Source: JAWPMT01 sp965242775 (lineage in GTDB: Bacteria; Bacteroidota; Bacteroidia; Cytophagales; Cyclobacteriaceae). From it: a stretch of 64,000 nt of DNA. This document shows positions 18,090-26,847 of this stretch, piece by piece. Under the pieces are notes generated by a model. It saw nothing but the letters and a program-made list of their open reading frames with translations. It did no database searches and was not told where the DNA came from. Position 1 is the stretch's first letter. The number at the start of each line of letters is the position of its first letter. The stretch spans positions 682,001 through 746,000 of the forward strand of contig CBDETI010000022.1 of assembly GCA_965242775.1 (NCBI GenBank), read 5' to 3'. Made by a program: the position numbers and the translations under genes.

Positions 18090-19580
18090 ATGAGAACTTT
18101 AAAATACAGTAGCATTCTGGCTTTTCTGTTCACAGCATTTTCCTGTGAGCAGGCATTGGATATCGAGGCTGATGGCACCATCAGTGGTGATGTGTTAGTT
18201 GATAACGCAAGTATTGAACAGGCGCTTGCCGGGGCATATTACAGTTTGGGAGGAATTGCCGATGGAACTGACGGAGGCGAACTTCTGGGCGGTGATTTTG
18301 TTTTAATCGCCAATTTATTGGCACATTCCAGCGACAATGATATTAGTTGGGATGATGTGAATGGACCGGCCTATTCTGATTTTATCGATAAGGAAATCCA
18401 GGCTACCAACTCGAGGGTAGAGGCCAATTGGCGACGTGGTTATGAAACGATCAATACGGTAAACACCATTCTTGCCAACATAGATAAAGTGACCGGTGGG
18501 GACCGTGATCGTATCGAAGGGGAGGCGCTCGCCATTCGCGGTATCTTATACTTTGAGATGGTAAGACTTTGGGCCCCGCAATACACCGAAACCAACCCGG
18601 GGAGCCAACGGGCCATACCCATTTTAACAGCGGCTATTAATGATATCTCTGAGATTCAAACCCCCCAAATCGAGACGGTACAGGCCGTGTATGACCAGGC
18701 AGAGGCTGATTTGACCTCTGCATCCAATCTGCTTTCGACCTTTGGCAAAAACGGCACAAGATTGTCTACCTATGCATGTCAGGCCTATTTAGCCAGGCTC
18801 AATCTACAACAAGGCGACTTTGGTGCTGCATTGAATTTTGCGGACGAGATCATTAACTCGGGGGAATATTCACTGGAAGCCTCTCCACTTGGTGCATTCA
18901 ATAACTCCAGCAACAGCAGTGAGGATATCTTCGCTATTCAACAGACCTTGTCCAACACCGCGGGGGACATTACAACTGGTACAGGTATTGTCAACTTCTT
19001 TTCCTCCCTGGCGCAGGCAGGTGTCGGCGCCGCCAGAATTTTGGCCAATTCCCTGAACACTACCGTAATAGAAAATAGCCCGTTTTTTGATGGCCGGGAT
19101 CTGAGAGCCTCCATCGCCAGTGACATTACTCGTGGTTCAACATCCTCCGATATCTCCACGGCTTTCTACAACAACCTGCAAAATAATGACCCTTCTATTC
19201 TTTCCTCCAGTAAGTGGTTAAGGGGTGATCAGGTGATACCGGTAATACGCTTGGCTGAAATCCATCTTATCAGGGCTGAGGCATTAGCTAATCTTGATCC
19301 GCTCAATATCGATGCGGTTGCTCTCGCGGATTTGAATACTATCCGGGACAGGGCCGGTCTGGATAGACTGACAGCCGGTCTATTCGTTAATGCCTTCGCA
19401 TTCTATGATAGCATACTTCTCGAACGCAGGAGAGAGTTGCTGTACGAAGGACACCTGTTACATGATTCCAAGCGACTTGATAACAACATTGGCTCCAGCC
19501 TGGCGCCTATCAATGCAAATGATGCCCGGCTGATCCTCCCCATCCCTCAGACCGAAACCGATACTGGCACGGGAGGTTAA
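18090..19580 (+). CDS. SusD/RagB-type surface lipoprotein
   Basis: 496 residues with a lipoprotein signal peptide (MRTLKYSSILAFLFTAFSC, Cys19). The N-terminal SusD part includes SRVEANWRRGYETINTVNTI and GEALAIRGILYFEMVRLWA; the C-terminal part includes VIRLAEIHLIRAEALA, a RERRELLYEG-like segment (LLERRRELLYEGHLLHDSKR) and a final LILPIPQTE, all hallmarks of RagB/SusD. It caps the SusC barrel outside the cell and binds the ligand. It is cotranscribed with susC (gap of one base) and ends just before a strong terminator. Confidence 0.95.
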   Translation: MRTLKYSSILAFLFTAFSCEQALDIEADGTISGDVLVDNASIEQALAGAYYSLGGIADGTDGGELLGGDFVLIANLLAHSSDNDISWDDVNGPAYSDFIDKEIQATNSRVEANWRRGYETINTVNTILANIDKVTGGDRDRIEGEALAIRGILYFEMVRLWAPQYTETNPGSQRAIPILTAAINDISEIQTPQIETVQAVYDQAEADLTSASNLLSTFGKNGTRLSTYACQAYLARLNLQQGDFGAALNFADEIINSGEYSLEASPLGAFNNSSNSSEDIFAIQQTLSNTAGDITTGTGIVNFFSSLAQAGVGAARILANSLNTTVIENSPFFDGRDLRASIASDITRGSTSSDISTAFYNNLQNNDPSILSSSKWLRGDQVIPVIRLAEIHLIRAEALANLDPLNIDAVALADLNTIRDRAGLDRLTAGLFVNAFAFYDSILLERRRELLYEGHLLHDSKRLDNNIGSSLAPINANDARLILPIPQTETDTGTGG

Positions 19581-19611
19581 GGACCTTGGATCGCCAAAAG
19601 AAATGTAATCA

Positions 19612-19643
19612 AAGAGCCAACCCCCGTTCGGTTGGCTCTTTTT
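19612..19643 (+). terminator. Rho-independent terminator after susD
   Basis: An 11-bp stem (AAGAGCCAACC pairing with GGTTGGCTCTT) with a short loop is followed directly by a T run. It closes the susC-susD unit. Confidence 0.9.
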
Positions 19644-19833
19644 ATTGCCGTCGTGCCCTCGCGGAGACCAAGCGACACGCCCCTACTGCAACTACACACT
19701 TAGCACCACTTGAGATCACTCTTTAGAAATTTTCGATTGAACCGCTGGTGTGGTTATTCTCAATCAATGGCTGTACAAGCGTTGATAATCCCAATAGCTA
19801 CCTGGCGGTAGTACCTGCAACAATTCTCCGGAC

Positions 19834-19866
19834 ATAAAAAAAGCCGAAGGATCAACCCTCGGCTTT
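19834..19866 (-). terminator. Rho-independent terminator after the FecR-like gene
   Basis: Read on the minus strand, AAGCCGAGGG pairs with CCTTCGGCTT (one G-U) around the loop TTGAT and is followed by seven T. It lies 23 bases after the stop of the gene at 19889-20800. Confidence 0.88.
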
Positions 19867-19888
19867 CTTGGAAACTTGCGTTTCTCAG

Positions 19889-20800
19889 TTACTGTGCAAT
19901 GCCATTTTTTATTAGGAAGTCTTCATAAAGTGCCTTGAAGTCATCCACTTCCGGTGAAAGTCTGATTGCTTCCTCATACTGTGTGAGTGCGTCCAGCAAT
20001 AGAGCGTTCTCCTCAAAGAAGCCGGCAAACATCAACTTGTTGAGTGCTGACTCATCGCCAATTTCTGCTTGCAACTCACTCAAACTCTGAGCTACTTCCG
20101 GCTTATCAACAGCGCTTACCTTTTTGATGCCAAAGTCGCCTGACGCGACCTGCTCATTGTCCTTTTTCTTCACATTGAAAATGTACAAACCAGACTCATT
20201 TTCCATATCGGTAAAGTTGAGTCTGATGGAAGTCTTATCGGTCTCTTCATTGAAGATCACATCGTCAAAGATGTTCTTAATAGTGACAATGTAAACATCC
20301 TCTTCTCCTGCCTCTTCCGGTGCATTCCATCTTACGACTGCCTCTTCACTGAAGACATCCACAGAATTCGGAAGTAAAACTTCGATGGCTCCATCAGCTC
20401 CTCGAGAAACTGCCCCAGTGGTATTGGTTCGTGACCTTAAGGAACTACCGTCACCTTCGTTCATCTTAGCTGCGATGAATTGGGCATATCGACTTGCGGC
20501 AGAAGTCTTTTTCGTGTTGATTTTAGACGCCAATTCAGCAACCTTACTCGAACCAGCACCTCTTATTTCGGTAGTTTTCCCGGTCTTGTGCATCAGTCCA
20601 ATGTAGGCACCCTCCGAAGACAAAATTTCTTCTTGATCAAAAAGGAGGGCTCCTGTTTTCAAAGTTACCAGCTCTCCCGTCGGCTTCTTTACTTTGTTTT
20701 GACCTTTATTGGCCAGCACCTTAAAAGTAAAGCTCTGACCCACAGCTACACTCACGGTGAGAACCATGGTGCAGATTATGAATACGATCTTCTTTTCCAT
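19889..20800 (-). CDS. Secreted FecR-like protein with C-terminal TPR-like segment
   Basis: 303 residues with a signal peptide (MEKKIVFIICTMVLTVSVAVGQ). Residues about 24-95 resemble the FecR fold: a paired 'level' pattern GELVTLKTGALLFDQEEI, EGAYIGLMHKTGKTTEIRG, GSSKVAELAS. A middle beta-rich domain (VVRWNAPEEAGEEDVYIVTI) may be immunoglobulin-like. The last 50 residues look like one to two TPR units (ALLLDALTQYEEAIRLSPEV). No transmembrane segment is seen after the signal, so it is probably periplasmic and is not a classical anti-sigma factor. It follows the CHASE2 gene by 55 bases on the same strand. Function unknown; the FecR assignment is by pattern only. Confidence 0.7.
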   Translation of the reverse strand: MEKKIVFIICTMVLTVSVAVGQSFTFKVLANKGQNKVKKPTGELVTLKTGALLFDQEEILSSEGAYIGLMHKTGKTTEIRGAGSSKVAELASKINTKKTSAASRYAQFIAAKMNEGDGSSLRSRTNTTGAVSRGADGAIEVLLPNSVDVFSEEAVVRWNAPEEAGEEDVYIVTIKNIFDDVIFNEETDKTSIRLNFTDMENESGLYIFNVKKKDNEQVASGDFGIKKVSAVDKPEVAQSLSELQAEIGDESALNKLMFAGFFEENALLLDALTQYEEAIRLSPEVDDFKALYEDFLIKNGIAQ

Positions 20801-20822
20801 TATTAGTTGCGTTTAGACATTA

Positions 20823-20830
20823 CAAATTTA
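20823..20830 (-). promoter_or_regulatory. Candidate -7 promoter element for the FecR-like gene
   Basis: On the minus strand TAAATTTG matches TAnnTTTG exactly, 22 bases before the ATG at 20800. It suggests that this gene can also be transcribed apart from the CHASE2 gene. Confidence 0.4.
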
Positions 20831-20855
20831 AAGATATAAGTAGTAGTATTTTTTT

Positions 20856-22097
20856 CTATAATCTATCAGCTTTAAACAGCGCCTTTCTCCCTTCCTTGGT
20901 GAAGGTATTTTTGACAACACCGTAGTAAACTTCCAGCGCATCACCAGATAAGGCGATGGCGACCAATCCGATCGTTAGGTCCATGTAATAATTGAAGGAA
21001 TCAAAAACCTGAACCATCAAAAAATACAAGACCAACAATTCCAACAACTGAAATAGTTTCGTCAAGCCATCATACCATTTCGGTATTCGCTTATAGACGA
21101 TTGAAAACAACAGCACATTGAACACACACAAGAATATCGCCAAACCGATCTGGCCTACATCTCCCATAATGTCCACTGGATCATCGGTGAGTACCATAGA
21201 GATGATATTGGCATGGATAACACCTCCGTACATATCTGGCAGTGTTCTCCCGGCGTACTTGGAATTTAGAGGAGTTATGTACTTATCCTCAGTAGAGTTT
21301 CTATCCCCCAGATAGTCTCCCAAAAAACAGAAGATGACAATCTTCCCTTCGATCATCTCCGGAATAAAATTTTCCTGAAAAACATCCTCCACGTCCAATG
21401 CAAAATATTTAGTCCCAAACTTTGATGCGCCAAAATCCAGAACGTTGCCTTTGAAATTGATCAACTCCACATCGTTGCCACGCTCCAGGTATTTCTGGGC
21501 TTTCTCTGCATCCAGATAGCTCGCCAGTCTAATCCCTAATGCTACGTGATGATTGCCGTAGATGTCTGTCCTTTGTGGCCAGAATTGTCGGCAAAATTTC
21601 AGGTCATCCTGATGCTCTGCTACAGCATCCAGGTTAGCATGCGCCACGTCCGCCCCTTCGGTGAACATCCGATGCGATACATGGATCGAGTCCAATACAT
21701 CCTCGTCGTTGTATAACATCTGCGTGACCATGACCAGATTTTCGACATCCGACAGGGCATTATCCAGAATCATGTCCTCAAGCGTATCCTTCGGATTGTC
21801 AAAAAATGTATCCATTCCAATCACGGCCGGATTGAATTGATTGATCTTGTCCACCATAATGCCGATAGAGCCCCGAGATTCGGTGCCTATATTAACCAGG
21901 ACAATTCTTTCATCGGCAATCGGATCCTCACGCAATTGCGAGAACACAATATCGGTCACCTGGAAATCTCCAAGTGCGTCCGCAATGGGATCAAAAATGT
22001 CAAATATCTTAAAAGCCGATATCGAGCTGAAGGCTCCCATTATCCCAAAGATGAACAGGGTACCCAACACGGTATCAAGCCACAACTTTTTAAACAT
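20856..22097 (-). CDS. CHASE2-domain membrane protein without an output domain
   Basis: 413 residues. One N-terminal membrane helix (VLGTLFIFGIMGAFSSISAF) is followed by an extracytoplasmic CHASE2 sensor domain (DERIVLVNIG, FNPAVIGMDTFFDNPKDTLED, KIVIFCFLGDYLGDRNSTEDKYITPLN, LPDMYGGVIHANIISMVLT) and three C-terminal helices (IGLAIFLCVFNVLLFSIVY, LLELLVLYFLMVQVF, LTIGLVAIALSGDALEVYY). CHASE2 normally feeds a histidine kinase, cyclase or kinase domain; here only about 20 residues follow the last helix, so signal output would need a partner. The FecR-like gene lies 55 bases downstream and is the likely partner. Confidence 0.88.
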   Translation of the reverse strand: MFKKLWLDTVLGTLFIFGIMGAFSSISAFKIFDIFDPIADALGDFQVTDIVFSQLREDPIADERIVLVNIGTESRGSIGIMVDKINQFNPAVIGMDTFFDNPKDTLEDMILDNALSDVENLVMVTQMLYNDEDVLDSIHVSHRMFTEGADVAHANLDAVAEHQDDLKFCRQFWPQRTDIYGNHHVALGIRLASYLDAEKAQKYLERGNDVELINFKGNVLDFGASKFGTKYFALDVEDVFQENFIPEMIEGKIVIFCFLGDYLGDRNSTEDKYITPLNSKYAGRTLPDMYGGVIHANIISMVLTDDPVDIMGDVGQIGLAIFLCVFNVLLFSIVYKRIPKWYDGLTKLFQLLELLVLYFLMVQVFDSFNYYMDLTIGLVAIALSGDALEVYYGVVKNTFTKEGRKALFKADRL

Positions 22098-22255
22098 TAT
22101 GCTGAAGTTAGCGGTGAACGAAAAGAATTAATTTATTTGCAATTAATGTTCATTTGATCAATCCAGCAAATGACCGAATTAGTATAATCTAATTTTATAT
22201 TGAAATTACTCAATTCTAAAGGAATCGGTTGGCTTAAATTCTGATTATTCGTTGA

Positions 22256-23248
22256 ATGGCGGTAAATCCTCTACCAATAACAAGTGACCTTCTGTCGGAA
22301 ATCGTCAGCGGCAACAGAATCCTCCTGAGTCGCGCAATCACCCTGATCGAGAGCACGTTAGCTTCTCACCAGACGCAGGCTTCGGATCTAATAGAAGCGA
22401 TCTTACCCCACACCGGACGTAGCTTGCGCCTTGGTATCACCGGACCTCCTGGAGCCGGCAAAAGTACTTTTATTGAGGCTTTCGGGAAACTGTTAATCGG
22501 CCTTGGCAAAAAAGTAGCCGTCCTGCCAGTGGACCCTACCAGCACAATCTCCGGAGGGAGCATTCTGGGAGACAAAACCAGAATGCAAGAGCTGTCACTA
22601 GACCCTCACGCCTTTATAAGACCAAGTCCAGCCGGGGATAGTTTGGGTGGTGTGGCCAAAAAAACCAGAGAAACAATTTTCCTTTGTGAAGCCGCGGGAT
22701 TCGATGTTATCATCGTTGAAACAGTGGGTGTTGGTCAATCTGAGACCATGGTCCGGCAAATGGTAGACTTCTTTCTTCTTCTGACGATCGCCGGAGGTGG
22801 CGATGATCTGCAAGGCATAAAAAGAGGGGTCATGGAAATGGCGGATGCAGTTGTCATCAACAAGGCGGATGGTGACAACCTGACCAAATGTAAGCTGGCC
22901 GCCAAACACTATTCGCAGGCGTTGCACCTCTTCCCAGCATTGGAAAGTGGTTGGATGGTTCCTGTCAAAACCTGTTCGGCATTAGAAAAAAAAGGATTGA
23001 ACGACTTGTGGAAAATGGTCATGGAATACCGCTTGCTAACCGAAAAAAACGGCTATTTCGAACTGAACCGTTCCCAACAAAATGCCGCCTGGTTTCGTGA
23101 ATCCCTGAAATCCTGGCTAGAATCCTACTTTCTGCAAAAATTGAATGACGATACGACCTTGGCACGGGTGGAAAAAGATGTCGCCTCTGGCACCCTATCC
23201 GTGCGGTCAGCTTTGGCCCAGATCCGGAAGAAAATGGAAGGGGAGTAA
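22256..23248 (+). CDS. meaB: Methylmalonyl-CoA mutase-associated GTPase MeaB
   Basis: 330 residues of the ArgK/MeaB G3E GTPase family. It has the P-loop GITGPPGAGKSTF (about residues 60-72), the Asp-containing VLPVDPTSTISGGSILGDKTRM, SPAGDSLGGVAKKTRE, the Walker B-like VIIVETVGVGQSE and the guanine-specificity motif VVINKADGDN. MeaB gates delivery of adenosylcobalamin to methylmalonyl-CoA mutase and protects it from inactivation. The mutase gene lies upstream on the same strand but is separated by the TPR-CHAT/SusCD/FecR/CHASE2 block. It converges with the BtuG-like gene after 26 bases. Confidence 0.95.
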   Translation: MAVNPLPITSDLLSEIVSGNRILLSRAITLIESTLASHQTQASDLIEAILPHTGRSLRLGITGPPGAGKSTFIEAFGKLLIGLGKKVAVLPVDPTSTISGGSILGDKTRMQELSLDPHAFIRPSPAGDSLGGVAKKTRETIFLCEAAGFDVIIVETVGVGQSETMVRQMVDFFLLLTIAGGGDDLQGIKRGVMEMADAVVINKADGDNLTKCKLAAKHYSQALHLFPALESGWMVPVKTCSALEKKGLNDLWKMVMEYRLLTEKNGYFELNRSQQNAAWFRESLKSWLESYFLQKLNDDTTLARVEKDVASGTLSVRSALAQIRKKMEGE

Positions 23249-23274
23249 TCTCCCCTCCTCAATAAAAGCTGGTC

Positions 23275-24606
23275 TTAAAATAATATAAATGCATTGGGAC
23301 CCACACCAGTCGCAAATTGCGTTTTCAGGGCACCGTCAGATCCATAAATGAAGGCTGTCCCGGTTGATTGAAAGGAATTGTTATCAGCTACATAAACATC
23401 TTGCGTTTCGGGATTAACCCCGATCCCATAGAGCGCCCCACCCCCTGTCAAAAATGAAGTCGCGACGGGATCGGCAGTGTTCAAATCCACGGCATAAACA
23501 GCTGTCTGACCCGTGAAGGAAGAATTACCCGAGCCTAGGAAATACAACCTGTTGAGCGTGGTGTTGAGTGCCATTTTCTCGTTGAAGCCCGAAGTACTGA
23601 GCCCACTTGCCAGGATTTCTACTGAATTACTTGAAGGATCGACCGATAGTAAGCTTCCACTGGTACAGAGAACGACAATTTGACCATTCGCATCCAGTTT
23701 CATCTCCGACGGACCAGCAGGCGTATCAATAGTTGTCTGCGTGTTGTCTTCGGTGTTGACAATGGTCATCACACTAGCGGCCTCATGGGTCACGTATAGG
23801 TTGTTACCGACAGCAAGTATGTCCTGAGGTCGATGCATCAACATGATGGAATCTATGACTTCATAGCCAGACAATTCAATGATCGCTATGTAAGAGTCCG
23901 GATTTTCAGTGAAAGCGGTACTAATATTACCCCAGTTGGTAACATAGGCAGCATTTTCAATCACCGCAATGTCAATCGGGTTATCAAGTCCCTCTTCGGC
24001 GACTCCCAAGACAGTAAAATCAGGACTTAGGGCCTCTACTTTATTTGGCGCATTGCTGACAAGAAAAAGCTCGTCTCCAATAACGCGTGCGTTCTGGACG
24101 GTGGCTTCCGCTTCAAAGACCGATTGCCTCAGTAGTTCCGTTCTCAAATCGTAAGAAGAAACAGATCCGTTGGCAGAAAAGAAATTGCCTTCATTGACCA
24201 CATAAACGACCGGGAAATCCAGATCTGTGATGGCAATATCAACATTCAATTCCCCCTCCAGGCCAGCATCATCGGTGACACTCAGCACGAGAATAGCATC
24301 TTCATTAGGTGTGCTGCCGGCTACAAAACTCACTTCTACAGTGCCATCGGTACTTCCGCTTCCGGTTACTTCAGTAATGCTAGCCGATCCATTACCCGTA
24401 ACTGAAGTAGACAGGCTGCCTTGCGAAAAACCATTAAGTGCCGTAATGGTAAAAGCGATACTTGTGGTACTATCAGGCTTGATGGACAAGTCTCCGCTTA
24501 CCAAGGTGATAAAGGGGTTTTCGATGGAAGTATCGTCATCGCTACATGCAAAAACGAGCATGAGCAATCCGACACCCACTAGGGCAAGTAGTTTATTGAT
24601 TTTCAT
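23275..24606 (-). CDS. BtuG-like surface lipoprotein (beta-propeller)
   Basis: 443 residues with a lipoprotein signal (MKINKLLALVGVGLLMLVFAC, Cys21). Residues about 30-130 form a beta-sandwich with GNGSASITEVTGSG. From VVYVVNEGNFFSANGSVSSY onward there are YncE/DUF5074-like propeller blades (VIGDELFLVSNAPNKVEAL, AVGNNLYVTHEAASVMTIVN, YGIGVNPETQDVYVADNNSF). Its ATG overlaps the btuB stop by four bases (ATGA), so the two are translationally coupled and share the cobalamin riboswitch. In Bacteroides thetaiotaomicron BtuG is a beta-propeller lipoprotein that binds cobalamin and sits on BtuB; by fold and position this is a strong candidate for the same job, with an extra N-terminal domain. Confidence 0.85.
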   Translation of the reverse strand: MKINKLLALVGVGLLMLVFACSDDDTSIENPFITLVSGDLSIKPDSTTSIAFTITALNGFSQGSLSTSVTGNGSASITEVTGSGSTDGTVEVSFVAGSTPNEDAILVLSVTDDAGLEGELNVDIAITDLDFPVVYVVNEGNFFSANGSVSSYDLRTELLRQSVFEAEATVQNARVIGDELFLVSNAPNKVEALSPDFTVLGVAEEGLDNPIDIAVIENAAYVTNWGNISTAFTENPDSYIAIIELSGYEVIDSIMLMHRPQDILAVGNNLYVTHEAASVMTIVNTEDNTQTTIDTPAGPSEMKLDANGQIVVLCTSGSLLSVDPSSNSVEILASGLSTSGFNEKMALNTTLNRLYFLGSGNSSFTGQTAVYAVDLNTADPVATSFLTGGGALYGIGVNPETQDVYVADNNSFQSTGTAFIYGSDGALKTQFATGVGPNAFILF

Positions 24607-26522
24607 AATGTGTAATTGATTTTCAAAGTGATATCGTAGTTGATTCCAGGCATGGCCCGATTGTCATAACTTTCATAGTCTTCATTCAACAAGTTTCGAA
24701 GGCTACCCTTGACCATAAGAAGGAGGTCGCGTATGGGCAAGGTCTTGCTCAAGCTCAGGTTGTAAAGCTGGTAGGCTTCCAGGGGCGGTAGTTCATTATT
24801 GGCCTCTGTATACCTGATGCCAACATAGGACCTGGAAAAATTCAATGCCCAACTGTCGTATGCCAACGCTAGTCGGGACAGGGAGCTGTACTTTGGCGTA
24901 AACGGGATTTGCTTGCCTTCTGATCGGTCACTAGCCCCCGTTCCTATCCTATTCTCCGCCCTTGTCAAATTATTTTGGTAGCCCAGACTGACTTTGAGTG
25001 CGCCAAAACGATAGGTCGATGAAAGGTCTATTTCCAGCCCTCTTGCCAACACTTTCTTCAGATTTTCCGGAAACCAAAAAGAAATTACTTGTCCGTCACT
25101 ATCGGTGGACCGCCCGCCTGGCCGCCAGAGAATCCAATTCTCAACTGATGAGAGGTAGGCGCCGGATTTAAAGCGAATATCCACGCCTGCGAAGCAAAAA
25201 TTGGATGTCATTCCGAGATCGAAGCCCTGGCTTACTTCTGGACGCAGATCAGGGTTACCGCCGGGGTTCCAAAACCGATCATTGATGGTGGGGAGTCGAA
25301 ACCCTCGACTTGCCTGCCCCTCCATCAAAACTTGCCACTTCTTTTTTCTCAAAACCCACCAAGTTCCTGAAACAGCAGGTGAAAAATCTCTTGGTTTACC
25401 TTCGACCGTGGGAAGTCGCAGGTTAAGGCCAAAATGCAACTGGCGGTTGACAACCCACTTACCATAAGAATAAATGTCACTTCGCCATTCCGAAGTACCA
25501 CCTTCAAAATTGGCCCCGGTGGCTTGGATCAGATTGGACCGAATGCCATTGGTGATCCTTATTTTGTCATCAACCGAAAATTCGTACTGAGCCAGGCTAA
25601 AAAACTGGTCAACTGTGAGCGGTTCCAGGTTATTGTAGACTTGATGGTCCCGACTATATCCGACATTGACTTCCAGTTGCGAGGTGGATTTGTCCAAATA
25701 GTAGCCAAATCGACCTCTAAAGTTTCGATCAAATAGCTGATCAGAGCTGGAGAAATTATTCCTTGAAGGCTGAATTTGTCTGTCATTTTCAGCGTACCAG
25801 AGGTTCATCGTCACCGAGTTATGTTTATTCAATAACCAGGAGAGGTCTTGCGAAATGTTCCTCGCATCAAAGGCGGCATTATGCTGCCGTACGGATTCAC
25901 CTCGGCTTTCATATTCAAAATCATTGTCTGCCTGAAGGGTCTGACCTTTAAGCGCATAGGTGAACCGGTCGGCACTGAAGTTCACACCAAATTCAGATTG
26001 ATTGAAACCAAAACTGCCCAGGGAGTGCCCAAATTGTACAGCGGAGGGCCTGTCAAAAGATGGTCGCGAATCGATGTTTAAAGTGGCCGCAAGCGCCCCG
26101 CTACCATAAATGGAAGATCCCGAACCCTTAACAATACTGAGGGCATCCCCCGATAGCGTTGGTAAAAGGTTGAGGTCCACTTGGCCATTGGTGAAGGAGT
26201 TGATCGGCATATTGTTCCAAAGGACTGCCGTGCGCGAAGCTCCCAGGCCCCGTAGGTTAATGGATGCCAACTGGCCACGAGCACCATATTGATTGATAGC
26301 GGCTGGCATTTCTTCCAGAAGCGTTTCTGTGAGACTAGTGGATCGCGCCGAATCCAAGGGTATTCGGGCCATTAGATATCCAGGCGCATACGACTCTTCC
26401 TCCAGACCAAGTACCTTCACCTCCTCCAGGAAAACAGTGTCCTCCAAAAACTCCTGTCCATATACGATGGGCATCAGGGCAAGGGCGAATAGCCCAACGA
26501 ACCATTTTTTAACATTATCCAT
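24603..26522 (-). CDS. btuB: TonB-dependent outer membrane cobalamin receptor, BtuB-like
   Basis: 639 residues from the ATG at 26522 (six codons inside the longest frame; MDNVKKWFVGLFALALMPIV is a good signal peptide). The plug domain has LLEEMPAAINQYGARGQLAS, INLRGLGASRTAVLWNNMPIN and VKGSGSSIYGSGALAATLNID; the barrel includes RGFRLPTINDRFWNPGGNPDLRPE, a TonB receptor hallmark, and ends ...YDITLKINYTL with the usual aromatic-rich last strand. The cobalamin riboswitch directly upstream makes B12 or another corrinoid the expected ligand. It is coupled to the BtuG-like gene. Confidence 0.93.
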   Translation of the reverse strand: MDNVKKWFVGLFALALMPIVYGQEFLEDTVFLEEVKVLGLEEESYAPGYLMARIPLDSARSTSLTETLLEEMPAAINQYGARGQLASINLRGLGASRTAVLWNNMPINSFTNGQVDLNLLPTLSGDALSIVKGSGSSIYGSGALAATLNIDSRPSFDRPSAVQFGHSLGSFGFNQSEFGVNFSADRFTYALKGQTLQADNDFEYESRGESVRQHNAAFDARNISQDLSWLLNKHNSVTMNLWYAENDRQIQPSRNNFSSSDQLFDRNFRGRFGYYLDKSTSQLEVNVGYSRDHQVYNNLEPLTVDQFFSLAQYEFSVDDKIRITNGIRSNLIQATGANFEGGTSEWRSDIYSYGKWVVNRQLHFGLNLRLPTVEGKPRDFSPAVSGTWWVLRKKKWQVLMEGQASRGFRLPTINDRFWNPGGNPDLRPEVSQGFDLGMTSNFCFAGVDIRFKSGAYLSSVENWILWRPGGRSTDSDGQVISFWFPENLKKVLARGLEIDLSSTYRFGALKVSLGYQNNLTRAENRIGTGASDRSEGKQIPFTPKYSSLSRLALAYDSWALNFSRSYVGIRYTEANNELPPLEAYQLYNLSLSKTLPIRDLLLMVKGSLRNLLNEDYESYDNRAMPGINYDITLKINYTL

Positions 26523-26571
26523 TCCGTACGCTTGATCCACCCTTACTCCCGAGGATGAAAAACGAATATTC

Positions 26572-26748
26572 GCATATGGCAGGTCTCCTGGCTATTTCGT
26601 GTCCATCGCCTTCCCGACCCTCGCGGGGACAGTGGCAAGATGAGATGAACACCCTTGCGGTAAAGAAATTACAGTTGCGGGGACAGCCACGGACTTGCAC
26701 CGTGTTCCCTATTAATCCGTAGAATTGAGACAATCTTACGGAACCATA
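26572..26748 (-). promoter_or_regulatory. Cobalamin riboswitch
   Basis: Read on the minus strand, the segment shows the conserved cobalamin aptamer parts in order: GGGAACACGGTGCAAGTCCG, then GGCTGTCCCCGCAACTGTAA, then GCCACTGTCCCCGC, a GGGAAGGC block, and near the 3' end the B12 box AGCCAGGAGACCTGCC (about 26577-26592). It sits in the 5' leader of btuB, whose ATG is 50 bases downstream. High adenosyl- or hydroxocobalamin should shut off btuB and the BtuG-like gene. No clear intrinsic terminator lies between box and ATG, so control is probably at translation initiation. Confidence 0.97.
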
Positions 26749-26754
26749 CGAGTA

Positions 26755-26762
26755 CAAAGGTA
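26755..26762 (-). promoter_or_regulatory. Candidate -7 promoter element for the riboswitch-btuB transcript
   Basis: On the minus strand TACCTTTG matches TAnnTTTG exactly and lies just before the first conserved bases of the riboswitch. A TTG lies 15 bases further upstream, a little closer than the usual -33 spacing. Confidence 0.5.
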
Positions 26763-26847
26763 TACTAATCGGTTACACAACCCAGGTCATCGCGCTTATT
26801 TGGCTTTTTTTCCACAAATTTGATAGAAGCCGATCACCAAACTGTTA

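Larger units (their letters stand above)
19581..19888. other. Convergent intergenic region with two terminators
   Basis: 308 bases between susD and the FecR-like gene. It holds one rho-independent terminator for each side (listed separately). Nothing else recognisable was seen in the middle part, about 19650-19830. Confidence 0.7.
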
